Assembly (NCBI GenBank): GCA_902625725.1
Contig: CACOCY010000006.1
Location: 53,046-117,045, forward strand
DNA: 64,000 nucleotides
Direction of reading: 5' to 3'
Source: an uncultured SAR116 cluster alpha proteobacterium
GTDB lineage: Bacteria; Pseudomonadota; Alphaproteobacteria; Puniceispirillales; Puniceispirillaceae
The notes under the pieces are model-generated. The model saw only the letters and a list, made by a program, of their open reading frames with translations. It was not told the DNA's origin and made no database searches. Shown here piece after piece: positions 26,377 through 34,636 of this stretch (the first letter of the stretch is position 1; each line of letters opens with the position of its first letter). The position numbers and the translations under genes are program-made.

Positions 26377-27330
26377 ATGAGTAAAGACATGGTGATTGGC
26401 TGGATAGGTCTCGGTCGAATGGGCGCCCCAATGGTCGAAAAGATCATTAAGGCTGGGTATGAAGTCAAAATTTGGAACCGGACAAAGTCGAAAGCGGACG
26501 CTTTAGTGAATGCAGGTGCTTCCCTTGTTGATACCCCATCTGATTTAGCAACTGTTGATGTTTTGTTTACTATGGTATCAACTGGAAAAGATTTGAGGCA
26601 AGTTTATTTTGGTGATGTTGGCGTAATGTCAGGCGACCATACTCCTAAAATTTTGGTTGAATGTTCCTCAATCAGTGCACCAGAATCTGCTGAGTTCAGA
26701 AAAGTGGTTGCAGATAGAGGAGCTAAGTATCTTGCGTGTCCTGTCTCTGGAAATGGAAAATGTGTCAAAGCCGGTAAATTATCTGCAGTGGCATCTGGCG
26801 ATAAAAATACCTTTGATAAAGTAAAAGAGATTATAGAATGTTATGCCTTGCGCGGAGTTTCTTATGTGGGAGAGGGAGAGTTATCCCGGTTCTGTAAGAT
26901 AGCGCATAATGTTCTTTTAGGCGTATACATTCAAAATCTCGCAGAAATTACCATTCTTGCCCAAGCTGCAGGTGTACCTAGACATGCATTTCTTGAATTT
27001 ATAAATAATTCTGTAATGGGTTCAATTTTTAGCCAATATAAAACACCAGCGTTAGTTAATTTGGATTGGACAACAACATTCACACCACCTCTTCTTCGTA
27101 AGGACATGGATTTAGGATTGCAGGCAGCTCGTGAATTGGGAGTAAGTATGCCAGTGACTGCTGCAACGAGAGAAGCGCTTCAAACACATTTTGGATCCTC
27201 TACTTTAAAAGATGACCCCGAGGCATACTTAGCGGCAGATTTCAGTGCTTTGATCGAGACGGTCGCGCTTCAGGCTGGTATAAAGTTGGAGCCGGAAAAT
27301 GTTGATGTAAAAACAGGGCTTGAAGTTTAA
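26377..27330 (+). CDS. 3-hydroxyisobutyrate dehydrogenase-family NAD(P) oxidoreductase
   Basis: 317 residues. The N-terminal Rossmann fold has GLGRMGAPM, the substrate loop reads CPVSGNGKCVKAGKLSAVASG (the usual D/C-A-P-V-S-G block), and the catalytic Lys is in RFCKIAHN. The family oxidises or reduces beta-hydroxyacids such as 3-hydroxyisobutyrate, tartronate semialdehyde or 6-phosphogluconate-like compounds; the substrate is unknown here. ATG 26377 is chosen because AAAGGAAA lies 8 bases before it; the frame also opens at TTG 26356. A strong hairpin follows the stop, shared with the convergent M24 gene. Confidence 0.88.
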   Translation: MSKDMVIGWIGLGRMGAPMVEKIIKAGYEVKIWNRTKSKADALVNAGASLVDTPSDLATVDVLFTMVSTGKDLRQVYFGDVGVMSGDHTPKILVECSSISAPESAEFRKVVADRGAKYLACPVSGNGKCVKAGKLSAVASGDKNTFDKVKEIIECYALRGVSYVGEGELSRFCKIAHNVLLGVYIQNLAEITILAQAAGVPRHAFLEFINNSVMGSIFSQYKTPALVNLDWTTTFTPPLLRKDMDLGLQAARELGVSMPVTAATREALQTHFGSSTLKDDPEAYLAADFSALIETVALQAGIKLEPENVDVKTGLEV

Positions 27331-27343
27331 AAGCTCAACTTTG

Positions 27344-27379
27344 TTAACCAAGCGGAAATATTTATTTCTGCTTGGTTAA
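27344..27379. terminator. Bidirectional terminator hairpin
   Basis: TTAACCAAGC and GCTTGGTTAA pair perfectly over 10 bp, and the inner GAAAT/ATTTC adds more with small mismatches, so the whole 36 bases fold. It lies between convergent stops at 27330 and 27387 and has T-rich DNA on the plus side. Confidence 0.75.
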
Positions 27380-27386
27380 TTTGCTT

Positions 27387-28595
27387 TCAAATGTATGCAG
27401 ACTTTGCCGTTAGCAATCCAGACGGAGATTGTTGAAGGCATGAAGCGCCTTTCTCTGTTATGATATATAGAGCTCCAGTTTGCACACCTCTCATTCCTGT
27501 TGAATCCGTTATGTTTGGTTGCACGACGATTGCCATACCAGCCTGAAGCTTAAGGTCTGGTATTTTACCTGCTGGCCTTGATTTCGAACCCAATATTGGT
27601 TGTAGATATCCGCCACCAAATCCATGTATAAGGTCATCACAAGTTGTAAAACCATTTTCTTCAATAATACTTGCAGCATCCAGTATTTCTTTCATTGTGC
27701 AACCACTTCGTAAAACTGAAGCTATGGATTTTAATGCATTATCTGCGACCTCATGAAATTCACTTACCCAATTTGCTGGTTCGGCACGCATTGACATGGA
27801 CCTGAGAACCTGACCTGCATAGCCTCTGAAAGCACCGCTGATTTCCATAACAATTAAGTCATTTTTACTAATCACTCTGCCGGTTGCATTTTGCCTTGGA
27901 ACCATTCCATCAGGTTCATCCATATTTGTGGATATGAAATACCGAATATGAGCCTGGCCACCTAGCCTTAACCAACTATTTTCCGCCAATGAAACTAAAT
28001 CATGCTCCGTCATTTCAGGTTCTATTTTATCATGAATAGATTTAACAGCTAGGTCAGAAAAGTAGGCACCTAGCTTTAAACATTTGATTTCAGTCTCTGA
28101 CTTCAATAATCTTACGTTTTCGTACCAGCTATCAAGAGATGTAAGAATATAACCTGCTTGTGTTATTGCGGTTAACATATGAAACCCAATTTTACCAATA
28201 AAACCAATACTTTGAGACCTTATCTTACTAAGATGGGATAGAATGCTTTGAAGAGTTTCAGGTCCGGCCCAGGAAACAGAGGCACCATATGCAGTTGCTG
28301 TTGCTTGCGGCGTATGGTTGTAATATTGGACGAATAGTTTAGCTTCTGTATCAAGTGATATGATAAGCACTGCCTCTGCTGAAACCGGCCACCCGGTAAG
28401 CCAGGGTATCGCCGAACCCGCGCGCTCAGCGCCATAAACGATTAGGGTATCGAGCTCCTGTTTTCTTAGGAAAGAAGTAACCGAATTCCATCTTTTTTCA
28501 TATTCTTCGTCAGTGAAACATCTACCTTTTATTTTTCGAAAACTCTCTAATTCTGTGTCTAGTTTTAATAGAAACTCAGTCGCATATTCCATCAT
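27387..28595 (-). CDS. M24/creatinase-fold protein lacking metal ligands
   Basis: 402 residues with the two-domain creatinase plan and creatinase length. At the five M24 metal positions it has Glu251 (for Asp), Gln262 (for Asp, exactly 11 residues on), His324 (HGFGGGY, kept), Gln359 (VVQPN, for Glu) and Gln372 (GVQTG, for Glu). It cannot bind the usual dinuclear metal. Creatinase and ectoine hydrolase are metal-independent members with the same fold, so it may hydrolyse a C-N bond without metal, or be a binding protein. Creatinase's own catalytic glutamates are not evident, so I do not call it creatinase. Convergent with the dehydrogenase gene. Confidence 0.8.
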   Translation of the reverse strand: MMEYATEFLLKLDTELESFRKIKGRCFTDEEYEKRWNSVTSFLRKQELDTLIVYGAERAGSAIPWLTGWPVSAEAVLIISLDTEAKLFVQYYNHTPQATATAYGASVSWAGPETLQSILSHLSKIRSQSIGFIGKIGFHMLTAITQAGYILTSLDSWYENVRLLKSETEIKCLKLGAYFSDLAVKSIHDKIEPEMTEHDLVSLAENSWLRLGGQAHIRYFISTNMDEPDGMVPRQNATGRVISKNDLIVMEISGAFRGYAGQVLRSMSMRAEPANWVSEFHEVADNALKSIASVLRSGCTMKEILDAASIIEENGFTTCDDLIHGFGGGYLQPILGSKSRPAGKIPDLKLQAGMAIVVQPNITDSTGMRGVQTGALYIITEKGASCLQQSPSGLLTAKSAYI

Positions 28596-28665
28596 ACAAC
28601 TCCATTGCTACAACTCAAACTTATTCTATTTTATTTTTGGAAATCTTTATAAAAAGCATAAATAT

Positions 28666-29733
28666 TTATTCCATCATTCTCTTTGCCATCCAGTCGGCAC
28701 AAGCTTGGCGATACTTATAGGCTCTATTGTTTACAACATGGCCTCCATCCGCAATAGCAAGATGTTTGATTTCTGGTGCATTTGTAGCAGCAGTTTCTAG
28801 CATCAAGGCATGGTCACTAGGTATTACTCGGTCTAATAACCCAGATACAATGAATAGAGGGCAAGATATTTGTTTTGCCACATGTTTCAAAGTCATTCGA
28901 CTTGCTATTTCACGAAATGATTGGTCAGTCGTACCTCCAGATCGGTAGTTAAAGCAGGTCCTAGTCAATTCAGGCAAACTGTCGTAACAAAGGGCAAGGT
29001 CGAATGGGCCAGATAAGGCTATACATCCTTTTAAATTTTCGCAGAAGGCAGCCGCTCTTGGAGCATAGTAGCCACCCATGGAAACTCCCCATAATCCTAT
29101 GCTATTTCCATCAATTTCTTTTCGCGTTTTTATAAAATTAATTACAGATTGGACTGGTTTTTCGTATTCAGGGCAAATTGCGAGGTCATATTCAGCCTCG
29201 CCTTGTCCTGGACCATCAAAAGTAAGTGTTGCCATCCCTCTATCTAAAAATAAGGTTTCGTTGTGATACATTTCTTCTTTAGCGCTATCTAATCCCATGA
29301 TTAATATTACTACTGGAGGAGTTTTAATGCCGATCGGTTTGCGCAAATTCCCATAAAGTTTACTCTTGCCATAAGGAATAGATACGCGCTCACCCGGTGG
29401 GCTCAAATAAGGGAGCGATCTTGTATAGATCTTAACAGCCTTTTGATGCGTAGATTTCATCTGTTCCGGGTTGTTTACAAATAAAAATTTCCCAAAATGA
29501 TAGCAGACTGCAGCGGTCACATAATGCTCACCCGCACTCAATGAGAAGCCGTTCGCTTCTGCTTCATTCCCAAGATCTGCATGCATATCTCCTTTTTCTG
29601 ACAATGCTGTGCACCAATCATCCCAGCTTTTTGTTTGTGTTGTTACGTCCTGAAAATCAGCAAGTGGCATCCCATTGCTAACCATTCTTCCTGACCAATG
29701 TGCCTTCGCTGCTTCAATTTTCGCATCTGCCAT
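28666..29733 (-). CDS. Alpha/beta hydrolase, FrsA / 2,6-dihydroxypseudooxynicotine hydrolase-like
   Basis: 355 residues: a helical N-terminal domain (to about 125) followed by an alpha/beta hydrolase core. The triad is Ser218 (GVSMGG), Asp301 (GLLDRVIP) and His332 (DGGHVV); the acidic oxyanion-side residue is Asp149 in MGLDSAKEE. The layout and length match the C-C bond hydrolases of nicotine breakdown and related FrsA-type esterases. The real substrate is probably a side-chain ketone or ester of a ring compound. It lies between the M24 and TSUP genes on the same strand. Confidence 0.82.
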   Translation of the reverse strand: MADAKIEAAKAHWSGRMVSNGMPLADFQDVTTQTKSWDDWCTALSEKGDMHADLGNEAEANGFSLSAGEHYVTAAVCYHFGKFLFVNNPEQMKSTHQKAVKIYTRSLPYLSPPGERVSIPYGKSKLYGNLRKPIGIKTPPVVILIMGLDSAKEEMYHNETLFLDRGMATLTFDGPGQGEAEYDLAICPEYEKPVQSVINFIKTRKEIDGNSIGLWGVSMGGYYAPRAAAFCENLKGCIALSGPFDLALCYDSLPELTRTCFNYRSGGTTDQSFREIASRMTLKHVAKQISCPLFIVSGLLDRVIPSDHALMLETAATNAPEIKHLAIADGGHVVNNRAYKYRQACADWMAKRMME

Positions 29734-29779
29734 TTTATTTCCTAACTATATGAAATATATAAAAAAATTGATAATTTAG

Positions 29780-30541
29780 CTAAACCCCACTCCAGATTAA
29801 ACGAACACCAAGGGCAAAAATAGTTATATATACAATAATAAAAAAAACTCTGTCTGAAAAATAGTTATTTATAATTCTGCCAACAAATAATCCTACAAAT
29901 GATATTGGAATAAATAGAATTGTAAGTCTAATTAAGTCAAAATTAAAAATACCTAAATACCAGTACGGAACTATTTTAAGAAAGTTACAAATACTAAAAA
30001 ATACAGCTACAGTCCCAAGAAATGCTTGTCTTGTAATATTTTGCGGGAGTAGATATGCTGCAATTGGTGGAAGTCCTGAATGAATGAGAAAACTTGAATA
30101 ACCGGCAAGTCCACCAGAAAATGCTCCCCAGATTGGTCCTAATATTCTGGGCTCGGTAACTTTTTTAAAATGCCGCAATAGGCCATCACCAACTAAAATT
30201 AATGCTAGTAAACCAATAAAAATTTTTAAGGTTTCGGCCGTAATAAGTCTAATGGTGATTGCACCAACAAACATGCCAACAAGTCCACCAGCAAGTAATA
30301 TATGCATGTTTTTCCATAAAACATGCTTACGATACAACCAGTAGGCAAATGGGTCCGTTACTACGAGTATAGGCAGCAAAAAAGCAGCTGCCATCAAAGG
30401 AGGCATTATTTGGGCAGCTAACAATACACCAACTAGACCAAAGCCACCACCAATTCCGCCTCGTGATATTCCCATAATAAAACTGGCAAAACTAAGAACC
30501 AAAATCTGGTCATTGCTAAAAGCTGAGAGGCTGTTAAACAT
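29780..30541 (-). CDS. TSUP (TauE/SafE) family transporter
   Basis: 253 residues with about eight hydrophobic helices and the SRGGIGGGFGLVGV motif near the N-terminus, typical of sulphite/organosulphonate exporter-type TSUP proteins. Members move small anions such as sulphite, sulphoacetate or acetate. It lies 46 bases after the hydrolase gene start on the same strand and 57 bases after the amidohydrolase, so it could be part of one transcript exporting or importing an acidic product of that pathway. The substrate is not visible. Confidence 0.83.
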   Translation of the reverse strand: MFNSLSAFSNDQILVLSFASFIMGISRGGIGGGFGLVGVLLAAQIMPPLMAAAFLLPILVVTDPFAYWLYRKHVLWKNMHILLAGGLVGMFVGAITIRLITAETLKIFIGLLALILVGDGLLRHFKKVTEPRILGPIWGAFSGGLAGYSSFLIHSGLPPIAAYLLPQNITRQAFLGTVAVFFSICNFLKIVPYWYLGIFNFDLIRLTILFIPISFVGLFVGRIINNYFSDRVFFIIVYITIFALGVRLIWSGV

Positions 30542-30598
30542 TATTTGTGAGTTTCGTTAAGTGTCAGGATTACTAATATTTTATTTTTATTCTGAGTG

Positions 30599-31564
30599 TT
30601 ACTTAAAATTTAACTTAAGCAATTTTTTAGCATTTAAATGAGTGATCTTTTGATAGTCATCCGGCGATAATTTTGTTTTTTTTATCCAGTTTGTAGCATC
30701 TTTATTATTATTATAGGGCCAGTCTACGGCAAATAAAATTTTATCCGAACCCATTTCCATTAATGAGCATAATAAAGCAGAGTCAGAAAAATTACCACTT
30801 GTTGTTATATAAAAATGTTTGCAAAAAATATCACGAAATGAAACCTGACGTTTGTCTGGTGACTGGCGTGTTGTTATTCCTTCGTGGGTTCTGTCAATTA
30901 AGAACGGAAGCCCTTCACCTAAATGGCCTAATATAATTTTTAGATTTGGATGTTTTTCAAAAATACCTGATAAGACCAGTCTGACTGCGGCCGTTGACAT
31001 CTCAATTCCAAAACCCCAGCCAGCAGTATTAAATAGCTTAAACTCCTTTGAGTAATCTTGATAATATGCATCACTAACTCTTTTATCTGGCACACCTGGA
31101 TGAAGATAGATAGGTACGTCTAGTATTTCAGCTTTGGCAAAAACAGGCCAAAATTTAGGTAAATCAAAAAACTCACCATTAAGCATGCCATGGAGCATGG
31201 CTCCACACATCCCTTTATCTGTTACACATCTTTCAAGTTCAGTAGCTGCTTTTTCAGGTGCTTGCATAGGAAGACTAGCAAAAGCAGCGAATCTGTTTGG
31301 GTATACTGCAACGATTGAGGCTAATTCATCATTTAACTTTGCAGCCTGTTTTGCAGATGTTTCAGGTGAAAATATTTGTGCACCAGGGTGATTGTGAGAT
31401 AGAATTTGAAAATCAATTCCTGCCTCGTCCATTTCTCTGATTCTAATGTCAAAATGGTCATTTAATCTAACACGTGTGTGGTCTGGCATAGAAGCATAAT
31501 TATCTATTAAGCTTTTAATTTCATGTGTGATATAGTGTTCTTCAATGGCGATGATCGGACTCAT
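30599..31564 (-). CDS. Amidohydrolase-superfamily decarboxylase-like enzyme (ACMSD/gamma-resorcylate decarboxylase type)
   Basis: 321 residues of the amidohydrolase-2 family. Metal positions read Glu8/His10 (IEEHY, the E-x-H variant of gamma-resorcylate and 5-carboxyvanillate decarboxylases), YLHPG for the next His, LGHLGEGLPF, and Asp in VDWPYNNN. Such enzymes remove CO2 from hydroxylated aromatic acids or hydrolyse related rings, using Mn or Zn. ATG 31564 (MSPIIAI) is chosen over TTG 31582 because AAGGAAAG precedes it. A likely partner of the hydrolases at 28.7 and 33.3 kb in a ring-degradation route; the substrate is unknown. Confidence 0.82.
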   Translation of the reverse strand: MSPIIAIEEHYITHEIKSLIDNYASMPDHTRVRLNDHFDIRIREMDEAGIDFQILSHNHPGAQIFSPETSAKQAAKLNDELASIVAVYPNRFAAFASLPMQAPEKAATELERCVTDKGMCGAMLHGMLNGEFFDLPKFWPVFAKAEILDVPIYLHPGVPDKRVSDAYYQDYSKEFKLFNTAGWGFGIEMSTAAVRLVLSGIFEKHPNLKIILGHLGEGLPFLIDRTHEGITTRQSPDKRQVSFRDIFCKHFYITTSGNFSDSALLCSLMEMGSDKILFAVDWPYNNNKDATNWIKKTKLSPDDYQKITHLNAKKLLKLNFK

Positions 31565-31671
31565 TATACTTTCCTTACCCAAAAACTATATTGTTGGCTA
31601 GATACTTAAAAACTAACGTTCAATTTATGATTTACTTATTATCAATGGCATTTTTATATATTTATATTTCT

Positions 31672-31698
31672 TTGTTATATAAAAATGATTAATAACAA
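31672..31698. promoter_or_regulatory. Inverted repeat in divergent control region
   Basis: TTGTTAT (31672-31678) and ATAACAA (31692-31698) are perfect 7-base arms with a 13-base spacer, between the divergent amidohydrolase and GST genes. The T-N11-A-like spacing resembles LysR-type sites, but the arms are AT-rich and could be chance. Confidence 0.3.
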
Positions 31699-31810
31699 GT
31701 TGTTTGCAAGATACAATAAAAGATTGAACATAAAAGAACTATGTAAATAATGTTTTACTGCTAAAAATTGAAATGCAAACGTCATATTACAAAGGAGATT
31801 TAATGTCTTT

Positions 31811-32593
31811 ATGAATAATAAAGTTGAAATCGATTTCAAATTATATAACGCCCCTCAATCTACTTGTAGTCAGAGGGTCCGGTTTGCTTTGAACATGAAA
31901 AGAATAGAATTTGAGGAGGTTTTGCTTGACTTATTCAGTGGTGACCAGTTGAGGCCAGAATATCTTAAAATCAACCCAAATGGTGTGGTTCCTGCCTTAG
32001 ACCATAGTGGTAAAATAATATTAGATAGTGCTGTAATCCTTGAGTATTTAGAAGATATTTATCAAAAGAATTTACCTATGCGTCCGGCAGACCCAGTAAA
32101 AGCCGCTGAAATGCGAACCATGATGCGTTTTATTGACGAAGTCCCCACACCAGCCATTAGAATCCCATCCTATAACCTTGCTTTTTTGCCTCACTTTCAG
32201 AGTATGAGTAAAGAAGAATTTCAAGAATTGGCGGAATCAAAGCCACTACGACGAGAGTTTTTGTTGAAGATGGGTCAAAACGGATTTTCGGAAGCAGACA
32301 TGAATGAGGCATTATCACGTTTGAAACGTGGAGTACAGAGGATGGATAACTGGATCGAGCAATCAGGTGGTCCTTGGTTTCAGGGAAGTAATATAAGTTA
32401 TGCAGATATTGCCGTGATGCCTGTAATCGTGAGATTAGACGATATTAACTTATCATACTTTTGGGATGAATTTCCAAGGGTTTCGAAATGGCTTGAGTTA
32501 ATCCAGTCTCTTGATGCTTATAAGGTAACATTTTACTATGGTTCGCTTTTAACTCAAAAATATCCGCATTTAGATAAAAAACATAAAGGATAA
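31811..32593 (+). CDS. Glutathione S-transferase family protein
   Basis: 260 residues: thioredoxin-fold N-terminal domain with the active-site segment NAPQSTCSQRVR (Ser/Cys type) and the glutathione-binding turn NGVVPAL plus DSAVILEYLED, then an all-helical C-terminal domain. This resembles zeta-like and LigF-like GSTs that isomerise or cleave ring-derived compounds. It is 20 bases before a fumarylpyruvate hydrolase gene, so a maleylpyruvate isomerase role is plausible. The best ribosome-binding site (AAAGGAG, 31791-31797) points to ATG 31803, which encodes only three codons before a TGA overlapping this ATG. Confidence 0.85.
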   Translation: MNNKVEIDFKLYNAPQSTCSQRVRFALNMKRIEFEEVLLDLFSGDQLRPEYLKINPNGVVPALDHSGKIILDSAVILEYLEDIYQKNLPMRPADPVKAAEMRTMMRFIDEVPTPAIRIPSYNLAFLPHFQSMSKEEFQELAESKPLRREFLLKMGQNGFSEADMNEALSRLKRGVQRMDNWIEQSGGPWFQGSNISYADIAVMPVIVRLDDINLSYFWDEFPRVSKWLELIQSLDAYKVTFYYGSLLTQKYPHLDKKHKG

Positions 32594-32613
32594 TTGTGAA
32601 GTGAGATAATCGT

Positions 32614-33300
32614 ATGACAGATTTTGTGATAAAAAAACCATCCAGGACATGTTTACCTGTAAAAGGCTCTAAATCTATGTTTCCAATTAGAAGGGTTTAT
32701 TGTATAGGGAGAAATTATGCTGAGCATGCGCGTGAAATGGGTCACGACCCTGACAGAAACCCCCCATTCTTTTTCCAGAAAAACCCTGATAACATTGTAA
32801 CAAATGGTCGCTTCAAATATCCAAGTAAATCATCTAACGTACATCATGAAGTAGAAATGGTGGTAGCTTTAAAATCTGGAGGCAACTCGATTCCAGTCAA
32901 TTTAGCAAACAAGCATATTTTCGGATATGGCATTGGTTTTGACATGACAAGGCGAGATTTACAGCATGAAGCTAAGAAATTAGGGAGACCATGGGAAATA
33001 GGTAAAGCCTTTGAGCAATCCGCTCCATGTAGTGAACTGTATCCGATTGAGAACACTGGTATCATTAAAAATGGGAGTATTTCGCTTTACGTTAATGACA
33101 ATATCCGCCAGAATGCAGACCTTTCGGATATGATTTGGTCCGTACCAGAAATGATTTCTATATTATCAGAGTACTTTGAGCTAGCAGCCGGCGATATTAT
33201 TTTAACAGGAACACCCGCAGGTGTAGGTTCTGTTCAGCCAGGTGACAATATGAGGGCAATTATAGAGGGTCTTGGCGAATTGGGGATAACAGTTTATTAA
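32614..33300 (+). CDS. Fumarylpyruvate hydrolase-like FAH-family protein
   Basis: 228 residues, the size of NagK-type fumarylpyruvate hydrolase rather than the longer fumarylacetoacetase. The opening IRRVYCIGRNYAEHAREMG, the PPFFFQKNPD segment, the metal-binding HHEVEMVVAL and GFDMTRRDLQ, and LTGTPAGVG near the C-terminus all fit. It hydrolyses fumarylpyruvate to fumarate and pyruvate, the last step of the gentisate path. It follows a GST gene by 20 bases. No gentisate dioxygenase is in the window. Confidence 0.87.
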   Translation: MTDFVIKKPSRTCLPVKGSKSMFPIRRVYCIGRNYAEHAREMGHDPDRNPPFFFQKNPDNIVTNGRFKYPSKSSNVHHEVEMVVALKSGGNSIPVNLANKHIFGYGIGFDMTRRDLQHEAKKLGRPWEIGKAFEQSAPCSELYPIENTGIIKNGSISLYVNDNIRQNADLSDMIWSVPEMISILSEYFELAAGDIILTGTPAGVGSVQPGDNMRAIIEGLGELGITVY

Positions 33301-33328
33301 ACAAACTGGGGCAAGGTTTATTGAATTA

Positions 33329-34462
33329 TTAATGGCTCAGTTTTTCCTTTAACCATCTAAATGAAGATGGAGCCCATTCAGAAAAATATTTAAAAGCACA
33401 ATGACCAGCATCGGGATATATTCGGGCTTCTCTTCCTACTGCAGGTCCGTTCTCAAGCATAAAATAAATATTGCCTATTGGGGCTAAATGGTCTTTTTTT
33501 CCGTTTATCATCAAAATAGGCATATTAATCTTATCAAGAACTCCCTGTTCAGTTAAAGCCCATTGTTTGTATAAATTATTTTCTTTCTCAACACTCCACA
33601 GAGGAAAAGTAAGAGGCCCATTTTTTGCTCCAAATTTGTATTGAGCTCGACTAGATCTTGCATCTACATAATCCAAAAGCTCTTGCTCTGTCATTCGATA
33701 ACCAAAATGATGCCCAGCGGATGCAACAACAGCCTTCACCATCTGAGGATAATGTCCCGCAAGTTGCATAACTGAATAGCCGCCTCTACTTATCCCAAAC
33801 GCTCCAATTCTGTCAGGGTCAACGCTTGGCAGAGATGCTAAGTAGTCGATGGCAGCAATCCATGCTGAAACAGAATTTGGCTCCCAGGGCATTAAATTAT
33901 CTCCTGTGCCCGGAGCATCCATAATCAGAGCAACCATGTCATTTTCAATACAGAATTCTCCAGCCCATCCTCTATCCTCTTTAAACATATCTGCTCCACA
34001 CATTATAAGCACGGCTGCATGTTTTTTTTGCGAATTTGGAACACGTAAATGACATTTTATTTTATGTCCTTTATGCTCAATAATTACTTGCTGAATGGCT
34101 GGTTCTAGATGTGCGCAAGATTTAGCATAAGCCCTGTTACAATCGTCACTGATAGATTTTTTTATATCTGATACGGCGCCCGGAAAGCGCCCAATAGAAT
34201 AATATGTGCGTGCTTGTAAAAAATAGGTTTTGGCCTTTTCAAATTTGCCTTCTGCTTCAAGTTTGTCACCTTCACCCTCATAATATTTTCCGGCCTCTCT
34301 CCATAATGGCACCCATTCCTCCTCATTTGTGCCTGATACACGGTCAACATAAGATTTAAGGTATTCAATATCATCTATCATAGATAACCATCGTCGATAA
34401 AAGCCTGCATGATCAATTCTTGTAGGGTTCTCGTCTGGAATGCTTAGGTTCGATGACATCAA
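33329..34462 (-). CDS. Alpha/beta hydrolase, FrsA-like, second copy
   Basis: 377 residues: helical N-terminal domain (to about 125) with two tetratricopeptide-like helices, then a hydrolase core. The triad is Ser225 (GISRGG), Asp324 (GKKDHLAP) and His354 (DAGHCAF). It shares the plan of the hydrolase at 28666-29733 but is clearly divergent, so it likely takes a related but different substrate. It runs convergent with the fumarylpyruvate hydrolase gene (28-base gap) and divergent from the Gfo/Idh gene. Confidence 0.83.
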   Translation of the reverse strand: MMSSNLSIPDENPTRIDHAGFYRRWLSMIDDIEYLKSYVDRVSGTNEEEWVPLWREAGKYYEGEGDKLEAEGKFEKAKTYFLQARTYYSIGRFPGAVSDIKKSISDDCNRAYAKSCAHLEPAIQQVIIEHKGHKIKCHLRVPNSQKKHAAVLIMCGADMFKEDRGWAGEFCIENDMVALIMDAPGTGDNLMPWEPNSVSAWIAAIDYLASLPSVDPDRIGAFGISRGGYSVMQLAGHYPQMVKAVVASAGHHFGYRMTEQELLDYVDARSSRAQYKFGAKNGPLTFPLWSVEKENNLYKQWALTEQGVLDKINMPILMINGKKDHLAPIGNIYFMLENGPAVGREARIYPDAGHCAFKYFSEWAPSSFRWLKEKLSH

Positions 34463-34636
34463 CCAACTCCTGTGTGAATTTTTATTAACCTTAGCATTTT
34501 ATCTTGCGCATTTTTAACTTCAGTATCAATTATTATTTCAGCCTTTTTTCTTGACAAAATTACTCTCTAAACAGAGTGTTGTTCTGTCATACGGTATTAT
34601 TGTTTGCTAAAAAAAAGAAAAAATTTGGAGGTTTAG

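Noticed and set aside
27387..28595. Calling the second M24 gene creatinase
   Set aside because: Length matches, but the acid residues expected in creatinase are Gln here.
31803..31814. Three-codon ATG-TCT-TTA-TGA as a gene
   Set aside because: Too short to call a gene; recorded as a finding about start choice instead.
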